Of a DNA stretch of 64,000 bases, positions 1-8,092 are shown one piece after another. The stretch lies in NCBI RefSeq assembly GCF_002099195.1, contig NZ_NBYX01000017.1, positions 100,739 through 164,738 on the forward strand, in the 5' to 3' direction. The notes below the pieces were generated by a model. The model was given only the letters and a program-made list of their open reading frames with translations, searched no databases and was not told the origin of the DNA. How positions within the stretch are numbered: position 1 is the stretch's first letter; each line of letters opens with the position of its first letter. A program made the position numbers and the translations under genes. The DNA is from Burkholderia puraquae (GTDB lineage Bacteria > Pseudomonadota > Gammaproteobacteria > Burkholderiales > Burkholderiaceae).

Positions 1-143
1 GTGCATATGCGCAGGCTGCGGCCCGCGCGCTCGCGGAGAACACCGAGCTGTCGCCGCGCGAGATCGTCGAGAAGTCGCTCGGGATCGCCGGTGACATGTG
101 CATCTACACGAACCACAACCGCATCATCGAAACGATCGAGTAA
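1..143 (+). CDS. hslV: ATP-dependent protease subunit HslV, C-terminal end (partial)
   Basis: Only the last 46 codons are inside the window; codons begin at base 3 and the TAA is at 141-143. The peptide ends ...IVEKSLGIAGD, then the CIYTN segment and TIE, which is the typical HslV C-terminus. HslV (ClpQ) is the threonine peptidase that forms a double hexameric chamber in the cytoplasm and degrades proteins unfolded by HslU. The catalytic N-terminal Thr lies outside the window. The gene sits 10 bases upstream of hslU on the same strand, the usual hslVU operon. Identification rests on this short tail plus the neighbour. Confidence 0.93.
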   Translation, partial: AYAQAAARALAENTELSPREIVEKSLGIAGDMCIYTNHNRIIETIE

Positions 144-153
144 GGACAGCACC

Positions 154-1497
154 ATGAGCACCATGACCCCTGCCGAGATCGTCTCGGAACTCGACAAGCA
201 CATCATCGGCCAGGCGAAGGCGAAAAAGGCCGTCGCGGTCGCGCTGCGCAACCGCTGGCGCCGCCAGCAGGTCACCGACCCGCTGCGCCAGGAAATCACG
301 CCGAAGAACATCCTGATGATCGGGCCGACGGGCGTCGGCAAGACCGAAATCGCGCGCCGCCTCGCGAAGCTCGCCGATGCGCCGTTCATCAAGATCGAGG
401 CGACCAAGTTCACCGAGGTCGGCTACGTCGGCCGCGACGTCGACAGCATCGTGCGCGACCTGATCGAAATCTCGGTCAAGCAGACCCGCGAAACCGAGAT
501 GCGCAAGGTGCGCAGCAAGGCAACCGACCAGGCGGAAGACCGCATCCTCGACATCCTGCTGCCGCAGCCGCGCGCGGTGGGCTTCGGCGGCAATGCCGAC
601 CACGCGAACGACGACAACAACGCGACGCGCCAGACGTTCCGCAAGCGCCTGCGCGAAGGCCAGCTCGACGACAAGGAAGTCGAGCTCGACCTCGAGCAGC
701 CGTCGGCCGGCATGGACATCATGGCACCGCCGGGGATGGAAGAGATGACCGAGCAGATCCGCTCGATGTTCTCGAACCTCGGCAGCGGCAAGAAGCAGCG
801 CCGCAAGGTGAAGATCAAGGAAGCGCTGAAGCTGCTGACCGACGAGGAAGCGGCGAAGATGCTCAACGAAGAGGAAGTGAAGACGAAGGCCGTGCAGAAC
901 GTCGAGCAGAACGGCATCGTGTTCCTCGACGAGATCGACAAGATCACGTCGCGCAACAACGAAGGCAGCGGCGGCGAAGTGTCGCGCCAGGGCGTGCAGC
1001 GCGATCTGCTGCCGCTCGTCGAAGGCACGACGGTCAACACGAAGTACGGGATGGTGAAGACCGATCACATCCTGTTCATCGCGAGCGGCGCGTTCCACCT
1101 CGCGAAGCCGAGCGACCTGATTCCCGAGCTGCAAGGCCGCTTCCCGATCCGCGTCGAGCTCGACTCGCTGTCGGTGAACGATTTCGAAGCGATCCTCGTC
1201 GCGACCGATGCAAGCCTCGTCAAGCAGTACCAGGCGCTGCTCGCGACCGAAGACGTGCAGCTCGAATTCGCCGAGGACGGCATCCGCCGCCTCGCGGAAA
1301 TTGCCTATGCGGTCAACGAGAAGACCGAGAACATCGGTGCGCGCCGGCTGTACACGGTGATCGAGAAGCTGCTCGAGGAAGTGTCGTTCTCGGCCGGCAA
1401 CCATGCGGGCGAGCGCGTGACGATCGACGCGAAGTATGTCGATCGCGCGCTCGGCGAAGTGTCGCAGGACGAAGACCTGTCGCGCTACGTGCTGTAA
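154..1497 (+). CDS. hslU: ATP-dependent protease ATPase subunit HslU
   Basis: A 447-aa AAA+ unfoldase of the HslUV (ClpYQ) cytoplasmic protease, which unfolds substrates and feeds them to HslV. The start ATG (MSTMTPAEIV) lies 10 bases after the hslV stop; an open frame continues upstream but would overlap hslV. Visible features: IIGQ near residue 17, Walker A GPTGVGKT at 57-64, the inserted I-domain from about 110 to 240 (charged, with LGSGKKQRRK), Walker B VFLDEID at 256-262, and a C-terminal sensor-2 region ending SRYVL, the tail that docks into HslV. Length matches the family. A strong hairpin terminator follows. Confidence 0.98.
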   Translation: MSTMTPAEIVSELDKHIIGQAKAKKAVAVALRNRWRRQQVTDPLRQEITPKNILMIGPTGVGKTEIARRLAKLADAPFIKIEATKFTEVGYVGRDVDSIVRDLIEISVKQTRETEMRKVRSKATDQAEDRILDILLPQPRAVGFGGNADHANDDNNATRQTFRKRLREGQLDDKEVELDLEQPSAGMDIMAPPGMEEMTEQIRSMFSNLGSGKKQRRKVKIKEALKLLTDEEAAKMLNEEEVKTKAVQNVEQNGIVFLDEIDKITSRNNEGSGGEVSRQGVQRDLLPLVEGTTVNTKYGMVKTDHILFIASGAFHLAKPSDLIPELQGRFPIRVELDSLSVNDFEAILVATDASLVKQYQALLATEDVQLEFAEDGIRRLAEIAYAVNEKTENIGARRLYTVIEKLLEEVSFSAGNHAGERVTIDAKYVDRALGEVSQDEDLSRYVL

Positions 1498-1519
1498 CGC
1501 GCGCGGCGCGGGATGCGAG

Positions 1520-1547
1520 ACGGGCGGCCCGGTGGGCCGCCCGTTTT
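1520..1547 (+). terminator. Rho-independent terminator after hslU
   Basis: Perfect 11-bp stem (1520-1530 with 1534-1544), a 3-base loop, then a short T run. It lies 23 bases after the hslU stop and closes the hslVU operon. Confidence 0.85.
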
Positions 1548-1674
1548 CGTTGGTGCGTCGGGCGACCGCCAGCCATGCGCCGCCTGTCCGCCTGCGCGAT
1601 CGCGCACCGTATTCCGCGGCACGCGTCGGGCGGAATCGCCCCCGCCGTGACGACCACGGCGTGCGACGCCACGC

Positions 1675-2217
1675 TTACTGCCGCACCGGCTTCTTCGCGA
1701 GCTTGCGCTGCAGCGTGCGGCGGTGCATGTTCAGCGCGCGCGCGGTCGCCGAGATGTTGTTGTTGTTCTCGGCCAGCACGCGCTGGATGTGCTCCCATTC
1801 GAGCCGGTCGACCGACAGCACGACCGGATTCTCGAGCGCCTCGTCGGCCTGCACTTCGGTCGCGTTGGTCTGCAGCGCAGCCAGGATCGACTCGACGTTC
1901 GCGGGCTTCGCGAGATAGTTGTCGGCGCCTTCCTTCACCGCCTGCACGGCGGTCGCGATGCTCGCATAGCCGGTCAGCACCAGAATCCGCGCATCGGGCT
2001 GCAGGTCGCACAGCGGCGCGATCAGGCTCAGGCCCGAATCCTCGCCGAGATGCAGGTCGACGGTGATGAACTGGAACTTGCCGCCCGCGGCGAGCCGCAG
2101 CGCCGCCTCCTTGTCGTGCGCCTGCTGGACTGCGTAACCGCGGCGCTCGAGGCCACGCGCGAGCGTGCCCGCGAACACCTCGTTGTCGTCGATCACCAGG
2201 AAATTGTTCTCGCTCAT
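1675..2217 (-). CDS. regA: RegA/PrrA/RoxR-type redox response regulator
   Basis: A 180-aa response regulator. Receiver domain: acidic pair VIDDN at 9-12, phospho-acceptor D54 in ITVDLHLGED, and K104 in the LAKPA turn. The C-terminal Fis-type helix-turn-helix contains WEHIQRVLAENNNN and ends LNMHRRTLQRKLAKK; this segment is almost invariant in the RegA/PrrA/ActR/RoxR family, which controls genes for respiration and redox balance. The start is 13 bases downstream of the cognate kinase stop, so the two are cotranscribed. The family assignment is strong; the target genes in this organism cannot be read from the sequence. The symbol is used by family analogy. Confidence 0.9.
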   Translation of the reverse strand: MSENNFLVIDDNEVFAGTLARGLERRGYAVQQAHDKEAALRLAAGGKFQFITVDLHLGEDSGLSLIAPLCDLQPDARILVLTGYASIATAVQAVKEGADNYLAKPANVESILAALQTNATEVQADEALENPVVLSVDRLEWEHIQRVLAENNNNISATARALNMHRRTLQRKLAKKPVRQ

Positions 2218-2230
2218 GTGGTTTCTCCGT

Positions 2231-3664
2231 CTACGTGTTGGTTGAGGCGGCCGACGCCGCGATGCGCACGGCCGGCAGGCGCAGCACGGCCCGCGTGCCG
2301 CGCGCGGCGGCGGTTGCGCCGGCCGGGCGGCTGTCCGGCGTACCGGCCGGCCGTTCGGCCGCGGTTTCGGTCGCGCGCTGACCCGCGCGTTGGCCCGATG
2401 CGGCGGCGGCGTGGCCATTCGCCGCACCGCCGGCCCGCCCGTTGCCGCCCGCCGCGCGCGGCACGACATCGGACAGTTCAATCTCGCCGCCGAGCCGCGC
2501 GGCCGCACTGAACGCGAGATACAGGCCGACCCCGTGCCCGCCCTGCGTGCTGTCGACCGGCATCGCGCCGAGCGATTCGCGCAGCGCGGCCGGGATGCCG
2601 GGCCCGTCGTCGCATACCTCGAATTCGATCTCGTCGGCCGCGCGGGCGTGCGCGACCTTTGCGGCCAGCGTCACGCGCCGCGGGCTCGCACGCGCGGCAT
2701 TGTCGAGCAGGATCGTCAGGATCTGGCCGGCCGCGACGGTATCGTCGAGCGCGACGCCCGCCGGGCGCGCGCCGAGCAGCTCGAACTGCACGTGCGGATG
2801 CCGCAGGCGCCAGTGCTCGACAAAGGTATCGAGCCAGTCGTCCACCGGCTGGCGGCTCGCCGGCGCGCTCGCGCGGCTGCGCAGGCGCGCGAGCGCCGAC
2901 GTGCAGAGCGACATCTGTTCTTCCAGCACCTTCAGGTCGGCCTCGTAGCGGGCCAGCCCCGGATCGGCGCGCGCCGCGTCGCGCAGCTCTTCGGCGAGCA
3001 TCGCGATCGTCGACAGCGGCGTGCCCATCTCGTGCGCGACGGTAGCAGCCTGCACGCCGAGCGCAACCGCCCGCTCGTCGCGCAGCAGGTGCTGCTGCGC
3101 TTCGCCGAGCGCCGCGTCGCGCTGGCGCAGCGCATTCGACATGCGCGCGACGAACCACGCGATCAGCCCGACGCTGACCATGAAGTTCGCCCACATCCCG
3201 GTACGGTAGTAGTCGAACAGGTTCGCGGGATTGTCCATGTTGAGCGGCACCGAATCGAAGCCGAGCGCCGCGTAGCACGCGACCGCGAACGCCGCGAGCC
3301 AGATCATCAGGTGCCAAGGCAGCACGGCCGCTGCAATCGCGAGCGAAGGCAGGTACAGCGACACGAACGGATTGGTCGTGCCGCCCGACAGGAACAGCAA
3401 CGCGGACAACGCGCCGAGATCGACCCACAGCTGGCCGAGCAGCTCGAAATTGGTCTCGGGCCGCGCGCGCAGCACGCGCACCCAGGTCAGCGCATTGAAA
3501 ACGATTTCGAGCGCGATGACCATCAGCATCGCAGGCAACGGCAGATGCACGCCGAAATAGGTCTGCACGACGCCGATCGTCACGAGCTGGCCGATGATCG
3601 CGAGATTGCGAAGCCAGAACAGGTGACTGAGGTTGACGCGCCCGGTGGTGGTGATTCGTTGCAT
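2231..3664 (-). CDS. regB: RegB/PrrB/RoxS-type redox sensor histidine kinase
   Basis: A 477-aa inner-membrane sensor kinase. The first ~170 residues carry several hydrophobic membrane segments with the loop GGTTNPF at 94-100, the family motif linked to ubiquinone sensing in RegB. The H-box is VAHEMGTPLS with H211 as predicted phospho-acceptor, followed by C253 in the dimerisation helix (QMSLCTSAL), at the spacing of the redox-active Cys of RegB. An ATPase domain follows (N box LLDNAARAS, G1 DDGPGIP). The C-terminus beyond about residue 410 is a low-complexity Ala/Gly/Arg tail of uncertain function. It is transcribed ahead of its regulator with a 13-base gap. Confidence 0.92.
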   Translation of the reverse strand: MQRITTTGRVNLSHLFWLRNLAIIGQLVTIGVVQTYFGVHLPLPAMLMVIALEIVFNALTWVRVLRARPETNFELLGQLWVDLGALSALLFLSGGTTNPFVSLYLPSLAIAAAVLPWHLMIWLAAFAVACYAALGFDSVPLNMDNPANLFDYYRTGMWANFMVSVGLIAWFVARMSNALRQRDAALGEAQQHLLRDERAVALGVQAATVAHEMGTPLSTIAMLAEELRDAARADPGLARYEADLKVLEEQMSLCTSALARLRSRASAPASRQPVDDWLDTFVEHWRLRHPHVQFELLGARPAGVALDDTVAAGQILTILLDNAARASPRRVTLAAKVAHARAADEIEFEVCDDGPGIPAALRESLGAMPVDSTQGGHGVGLYLAFSAAARLGGEIELSDVVPRAAGGNGRAGGAANGHAAAASGQRAGQRATETAAERPAGTPDSRPAGATAAARGTRAVLRLPAVRIAASAASTNT

Positions 3665-3756
3665 CCGAGCAGTTTACCCGTTTAGCGGGCGGCGCCTCTA
3701 GCGGGGCCGGATCGGCGTGCCGTGAACGGGACGCCCGGCGTACGCGGCCGGCGCCG

Positions 3757-3981
3757 TCAGCCTGCCGCGCCGGCCATCCGCTGCGCGATCTCGTCGGCCA
3801 GGCACTCGGGGCACCGGCAGCGTGCACCGGCGGCGGGCGGCGTGCCGCCGGGCAATACCGGCATCGACACGCACCAGCATTCGAACGGCTGGGTGCGAGC
3901 GCCGCAGTCGAAACTGCGCCCGCAGTGCGGGCAGCGCGCGCGGCGCGGGGCGGAACGGGCGTCGGCGGCGAAATCGGTCAT
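3757..3981 (-). CDS. Small cysteine-rich CWC-type protein
   Basis: A 74-aa Cys-rich protein resembling the cysteine-rich CWC family. Visible motifs: CPHCGRSFDCG near residues 17-27, FECWC at 34-38 and CRCPEC at 55-60, arranged like one or two small zinc-binding knuckles. The start (MTDFAADARS) is the first ATG after an Arg-rich upstream stretch that looks non-coding. It is 92 bases upstream of the RegB-type kinase on the same strand and could share its transcript. No experimental role is known to me for this family; the CWC assignment comes from the Cys pattern alone. Confidence 0.75.
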   Translation of the reverse strand: MTDFAADARSAPRRARCPHCGRSFDCGARTQPFECWCVSMPVLPGGTPPAAGARCRCPECLADEIAQRMAGAAG

Positions 3982-4287
3982 GGCGGAGGCGCGAAAGCGG
4001 GCGGGAAGCCGCCCTACGCGACAAGCATAGCGCGGCGAACGGATTTTGCACGCCGGCCATTCGGCCGATCGCCGTCGCGAACGCCCGCGAACCGCCCCGC
4101 CTCCACCGCCCGCGCACCGCTGCCCACGCCGCTGCCAGCATCGCGCCGCGCCATAGCCGGCGGGCCCCCGCGTGTGGTGCCCGGGCGCCGCCGCCGGTGT
4201 TCCGGGCAGCCCAAAAACCCGATGCTGCGCTGCGCCACTCCTGTACAATTCGCCCTGTTTCAACCGTTCCCAGCCAGAGCCGCCGCC
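3982..4287. promoter_or_regulatory. Divergent intergenic region between CWC gene and argB
   Basis: 306 bases without a gene between divergent transcription units, so it should hold promoters for both. A TACAAT hexamer at 4244-4249, 38 bases before the argB start, is a plausible -10 box; no good -35 is visible. The rest is GC-rich and shows no structure I can interpret. Confidence 0.4.
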
Positions 4288-5187
4288 ATGTCCGAGCCCA
4301 TCGACCTCTCGCAGATCGCCCCCACGCTGAAGGCAGAAATTCTCGCCGAGGCGCTGCCGTACATCCGCCGCTACCACGGCAAGACCGTGGTGATCAAATA
4401 CGGCGGCAACGCGATGACGGAAGAGCGGCTCAAGCAGGGCTTCGCGCGCGACGTGATCCTGCTGAAACTGGTCGGCATCAATCCGGTGATCGTCCACGGC
4501 GGCGGTCCGCAGATCGATCAGGCACTGAAGAAGATCGGCAAGGCCGGCACCTTCATCCAGGGCATGCGCGTCACCGACGAAGAGACGATGGAAGTCGTCG
4601 AATGGGTGCTGGGCGGCGAAGTGCAGCAGGACATCGTGACGCTGATCAACCACTTCGGCGGCCATGCGGTAGGCCTGACCGGCAAGGACGGCGGCCTGAT
4701 CCACGCACGCAAGCTGCTGATGCCGGATCGCGACAACCCGGGCCAGTACATCGACATCGGCCAGGTCGGCGAAGTCGAGGCGATCAACCCGGCAGTCGTG
4801 AAGGCGCTGCAGGACGACGCGTTCATCCCGGTGATCTCGCCGATCGGTTTCGGCGAGGATGGCCTGTCGTACAACATCAACGCCGACCTCGTCGCGGGCA
4901 AGCTCGCCACCGTGCTGAACGCCGAGAAGCTGCTGATGATGACCAACATCCCCGGCGTGATGGACAAGGACGGCAACCTGCTGACTGATCTCTCCGCGCG
5001 CGAGATCGATGCGCTGTTCGAGGACGGCACGATCTCGGGCGGCATGCTGCCGAAGATCTCGTCGGCACTCGACGCCGCGAAGAGCGGCGTAAAGTCGGTG
5101 CACATCGTCGACGGCCGGATCGAGCACTCGGTGCTGCTGGAAATCCTGACCGAGCAACCGTTCGGCACGATGATCCGCTCGCATTGA
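4288..5187 (+). CDS. argB: Acetylglutamate kinase
   Basis: A 299-aa amino acid kinase that phosphorylates N-acetyl-L-glutamate with ATP, the second step of arginine biosynthesis, in the cytoplasm. Motifs: IKYGGNAM near residue 33 (phosphate-binding Lys), the HGGGPQI loop near 70 that binds acetylglutamate, and GGMLPKISSALDAA near 250. The start MSEPIDLSQI gives the usual length for beta-proteobacteria; the long upstream open frame is not supported. The stop overlaps the TTG start of the next gene, suggesting translational coupling. Confidence 0.98.
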   Translation: MSEPIDLSQIAPTLKAEILAEALPYIRRYHGKTVVIKYGGNAMTEERLKQGFARDVILLKLVGINPVIVHGGGPQIDQALKKIGKAGTFIQGMRVTDEETMEVVEWVLGGEVQQDIVTLINHFGGHAVGLTGKDGGLIHARKLLMPDRDNPGQYIDIGQVGEVEAINPAVVKALQDDAFIPVISPIGFGEDGLSYNINADLVAGKLATVLNAEKLLMMTNIPGVMDKDGNLLTDLSAREIDALFEDGTISGGMLPKISSALDAAKSGVKSVHIVDGRIEHSVLLEILTEQPFGTMIRSH

Positions 5188-5975
5188 GCGCGCGCCGCCC
5201 GCCCTCCAGCCCCGACCTGCCGGCGTCGCTGCGACGCCGGCGCATCTCCCGCAGCCGGCCGCGCGCCGGCACACCCGTCTGGCTGTTCGATCTCGACAAC
5301 ACGCTGCACCACGCATCGCACGCGATCTTTCCGGAGATCAACCGCGCGATGACGCAGTACATCATCGACACGCTCCACGTCGAGCGTGCTGAAGCCGATC
5401 GCCTGCGCAACGGTTATACGGAACGCTACGGCGCGGCGCTTCTCGGCCTCACGCGCCATCATCCGATCGATCCGCACGACTTCCTGCGCGCGGTTCACAC
5501 TTTCACCGACCTGCCCGCAATGGTGCGTACCGAGCGCGGGCTCGCGCGCATCATTGCCTCGCTGCCAGGCCGCAAGTTCGTGCTGACCAACGCGCCGGAG
5601 AACTACGCACGCGCGGTGCTGCGCGAACTGCGCATCGAGCGGTTGTTCGAGCGCGTGATCGCGATCGAGCACATGCGCGACCGCCGCACGTGGCGCGCGA
5701 AGCCCGATCACACGATGCTGCGCAGGACGCTGCGTGCCGCGAACGCGCGCATGGCCGACGCAATCCTCGTCGAAGACACCCGCAGCCACCTGAAGCGCTA
5801 CAAGCGCCTCGGCATCGGCACCGTATGGATCACCGGCCACCTGCCGGGCCATCTGCCGAACATCGGCCGTCCGCATTATGTCGACCAACGCATTCGTTCG
5901 TTAAAATCGCTCCGACTGGGCACACGATCGGGGCGACAGAAATGCAGCCGACTTACCCGCAGGACCAAGCCGTAA
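5184..5975 (+). CDS. HAD-family pyrimidine 5'-nucleotidase
   Basis: A 263-aa haloacid dehalogenase superfamily phosphatase of the yeast SDT1/Pyr5N type. HAD motif I is FDLDNTLHHAS (nucleophile Asp at 36, general acid at 38), motif II is FVLTNAPE, motif III the Lys in WRAKPDH and motif IV VEDTRSHL. Members dephosphorylate pyrimidine nucleoside monophosphates or similar small substrates; the exact substrate is inferred. The only start giving the full protein is TTG at 5184, inside the argB stop region. The first ~28 residues are Arg/Pro-rich and may be a poorly conserved extension. The 3' end overlaps slmA by 34 bases. Confidence 0.85.
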   Translation: MSARRPPSSPDLPASLRRRRISRSRPRAGTPVWLFDLDNTLHHASHAIFPEINRAMTQYIIDTLHVERAEADRLRNGYTERYGAALLGLTRHHPIDPHDFLRAVHTFTDLPAMVRTERGLARIIASLPGRKFVLTNAPENYARAVLRELRIERLFERVIAIEHMRDRRTWRAKPDHTMLRRTLRAANARMADAILVEDTRSHLKRYKRLGIGTVWITGHLPGHLPNIGRPHYVDQRIRSLKSLRLGTRSGRQKCSRLTRRTKP

Positions 5976-6604
5976 CGAAAGACCAGGCCACACCGTCCCG
6001 CCCGCGCCCGAAGCCGGGCGAGCGGCGCGTGATGATCCTGCAGACGCTCGCCGCGATGCTCGAGGCACCCAAAGCCGAAAAAATCACGACCGCCGCGCTC
6101 GCGGCCCGGCTCGACGTGTCGGAAGCGGCGCTCTACCGGCATTTCGCCAGCAAGGCGAAGATGTACGAAGGGCTGATCGAATTCATCGAGCAGGCGCTGT
6201 TCGGCCTCGTCAACCAGATCGTCGCGAAGGAGCCGAACGGCGTACTGCAGGCGCGCACGATCGCGCTGACGATGCTCAATTTCGCCGCGAAGAATCCGGG
6301 CATGACGCGCGTGCTGACCGGCGAGGCGCTGGTCGGCGAGGACGAGCGCCTCACCGAACGCGTGAACCAGCTGCTCGACCGGATCGAGGCGACCGTCAAG
6401 CAATGCCTGCGGGTGGCGCGCACGGAGGCGGATGCGCCCGACGGCGCGGCGCCGTTCGAACTGCCGCCCGACTACGATCCCGCCGCGCGCGCGAGCCTGC
6501 TCGTCAGCTACGTGATCGGCCGGTGGCACCGCTTCGCGAAGGGCGGGTTCCAGAAGCCGCCCGCCGAGCAGGCCGATGCGCATTTGCAATTAATCCTGCG
6601 ATAA
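5942..6604 (+). CDS. slmA: Nucleoid occlusion factor SlmA (TetR family)
   Basis: A 220-aa TetR-fold DNA-binding protein. The HTH at about residues 45-70 reads ITTAALAARLDVSEAALYRH, followed by FASKAKMYEGLIEFIE, which is characteristic of SlmA/Ttk rather than drug-responsive TetR proteins. SlmA binds chromosomal sites and blocks FtsZ ring assembly over the nucleoid. The start ATG lies within the 3' end of the upstream nucleotidase (34-base overlap), so translation is probably coupled. A hairpin terminator follows immediately. The argB-nucleotidase-slmA order reads as one transcript. Confidence 0.93.
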   Translation: MQPTYPQDQAVTKDQATPSRPRPKPGERRVMILQTLAAMLEAPKAEKITTAALAARLDVSEAALYRHFASKAKMYEGLIEFIEQALFGLVNQIVAKEPNGVLQARTIALTMLNFAAKNPGMTRVLTGEALVGEDERLTERVNQLLDRIEATVKQCLRVARTEADAPDGAAPFELPPDYDPAARASLLVSYVIGRWHRFAKGGFQKPPAEQADAHLQLILR

Positions 6605-6642
6605 AGCGCGAGGCGACGACGGAAGCGCCTCGGGTGCGCTTT
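6603..6642 (+). terminator. Terminator after slmA
   Basis: Bipartite stem: AAAGCGC (6603-6609) with GCGCTTT (6636-6642) and GAGGCG (6610-6615) with CGCCTC (6626-6631), with a GGGT bulge. It begins within the slmA stop codon and ends in TTT. It marks the right edge of the conserved argB-slmA unit. Confidence 0.7.
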
Positions 6643-6759
6643 CATCCAGCGGAACCGCGTCATGGCATCACCGACGTGCAAGCGCCCATTCCATGGTCGT
6701 CGGGACGCCCGGCGCAACCTTGCCTGCCCCGCAGCCAGCTATATTGACAGCCTGACTCG

Positions 6760-6789
6760 GGGCCGTGCGTCGCATCCGATGCACGGCCC
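6760..6789. repeat. Perfect 9-bp inverted repeat beside the IS remnant
   Basis: GGGCCGTGC at 6760-6768 pairs perfectly with GCACGGCCC at 6781-6789 across a 12-base loop. It lies between the slmA terminator and the transposase remnant. It could be a hairpin terminator or part of a decayed element end; no T run follows. The flanking 6643-6836 holds no recognisable gene. Confidence 0.5.
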
Positions 6790-6836
6790 ATATTAATTCG
6801 CCATCCTGAATATACAATCGCCTGAATGAACCGCCG

Positions 6837-7180
6837 CCAGGCCTGAAAACAGTCGCGATGGTCGAGTCGAATCGGGAAATTGGCAATGCGGTTGCCACCG
6901 GGCGGCGTTATTACGTCTCCAGCTTGCCGCCAGACGCTGCACGTATCGCAGATGCCGTGCGCTTGCACTGGGCCATCGAGAACGGCATGCATTGGACGCT
7001 TGATATGACATTCGGTGAAGACCCGTGCCGCGTGCGGGTGAACCACGCTGCACGGAACTTCGCTGTCCTGCGAAAAATCGCGCTGAACCTGCTACGCCAG
7101 GACCGCACGACAAAAGCCGGATTGAAAAACCGGCGCATGTTGGCATGTACCAACGACTGCTATCCGGCGAAGCTCGTCGG
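6837..7180 (+). pseudogene. ISAs1-type transposase, C-terminal remnant
   Basis: The frame reads PGLKTVAMVES, then RRYYVSSLP, then HWAIENGMHWTLDMTF, then NFAVLRKIALNLLRQD. This is the C-terminal half of DDE transposases of the ISAs1 (IS4-like) family, including the catalytic Glu region in the HWxIEN motif. Homology begins near 6837, upstream of any good start, and no N-terminal half is present; the region before it is unrelated. The 3' end drifts away from the family consensus after the LKNRRMLA segment. It is therefore a truncated, non-functional relic. It lies at the left border of the fimbrial cluster. Confidence 0.85.
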
Positions 7181-7455
7181 ATCGTCGCCAATCGCTCGAT
7201 CCGCGAACGCCCCCCCCTCGTGACGTTTCATGCGATTGCCGGGGACCATGACAATTCTTAAAAGAAATTTAGTACGCGACTCGGCATATACGGTCGCGAC
7301 TTAGAACTCGTCCCATTCTTTCGCTCGCCTTACTTTGGAAGAATGTCACCTGTTTCCTGCCACTGCTGCCGCTCCGTGGCAGCGACGCGCGACAGCGCGA
7401 TGGAAACGTCCGTGCGTCGTCTTTCGACGCGAGGCCCTTACTAACAGGTACTTAA
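7181..7455 (+). promoter_or_regulatory. Leader region of the fimbrial cluster
   Basis: A gene-free stretch, more AT-rich than its surroundings around 7255-7330, which should carry the pilin promoter. It contains the inverted repeat CGCGAC (7275-7280) / GTCGCG (7293-7298) with a 12-base spacer. No consensus sigma-70 promoter stands out. An ACAGG close to the start codon at 7456 may act as a weak ribosome binding site. Confidence 0.4.
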
Positions 7456-7998
7456 ATGTCCAAAAAAGCACTTCCCATTCTGATGGCGACGGCAGGTCTC
7501 CTCGCCGCGGCCTCGTCGGCACAGGCAGCCGACGGCACGATCACGATCACCGGTGAAATCACCGCCCAGACCTGCAACATCTCCGGTGACGGCGGCGGCA
7601 AGGATTTCACCGTCACGCTGCCCAATGTGTCGACGTCGGCCCTCGCTGCGGCGGGTTCGACCGCCGGCCGCAAGCCGTTCCGCATCAACCTGTCGAACTG
7701 TTCGCCGAATTCGGGCAACGCATCGGTGTACTTCGAGCCGGGCACGACGGTCAACGCGCAGACGGGCCAGTTGTTCAACACGACGGGTGACGCGAAGAAC
7801 GTCGAGGTCGGCCTGCTGAACAAGGACGGTTCGAACATCAAGCTCGGCGCAGCGCAAGCGCAGCAGAACTCGCAGACCGTGGCGATCGCAGGCGGCTCGG
7901 CAGAGCTCAACTACTACGCGCAATACGTTGCAACCGGCGGTGCGGCCACGGCAGGCAAGGTCGGTACGTCGGTCATGTACTCGGTCTCGTACCAATAA
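7456..7998 (+). CDS. Type 1 fimbrial major pilin (first copy)
   Basis: A 180-aa secreted pilin of the chaperone-usher class. A Lys-containing signal peptide ends at AQAADG (about residue 25). The mature protein has the FimA-type fold signals: Cys in the TAQTC and LSNCSP segments (the single conserved disulfide), a GTTVNAQTG stretch and the C-terminal beta-strand with a penultimate Tyr (MYSVSYQ) that the chaperone recognises. The N-terminal DGTITITGEI is the probable donor strand. It is first in the cluster and followed by a strong hairpin before the chaperone, typical of a major subunit. It is about two-thirds identical by eye to the second pilin at 12949. Confidence 0.92.
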   Translation: MSKKALPILMATAGLLAAASSAQAADGTITITGEITAQTCNISGDGGGKDFTVTLPNVSTSALAAAGSTAGRKPFRINLSNCSPNSGNASVYFEPGTTVNAQTGQLFNTTGDAKNVEVGLLNKDGSNIKLGAAQAQQNSQTVAIAGGSAELNYYAQYVATGGAATAGKVGTSVMYSVSYQ

Positions 7999-8016
7999 CC
8001 GGGTTTTCCGACCGGC

Positions 8017-8052
8017 GGCCCGCGCGCGCAAAGCATGAGCGGCGCGCGGGCC
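8017..8052 (+). terminator. GC-rich hairpin between pilin and chaperone genes
   Basis: Perfect 11-bp stem (8017-8027 with 8042-8052) and a 14-base loop, 18 bases after the pilin stop. There is no T run, so it probably acts as an attenuator or 3' mRNA stabiliser that keeps the major pilin more abundant than the assembly machinery. Confidence 0.6.
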
Positions 8053-8092
8053 GACCGACAGCGAGTTGATCATCTACAGGGAGAAATCGGCG

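Noticed and set aside
124..1404. A 426-codon minus-strand frame opposite hslU
   Set aside because: Antisense shadow with Arg/Asp/Leu-rich composition and no domain.
3822..4988. Plus-strand frame covering the CWC gene and argB in another phase
   Set aside because: Out of frame with argB and made mostly of Arg and Pro; a shadow frame.
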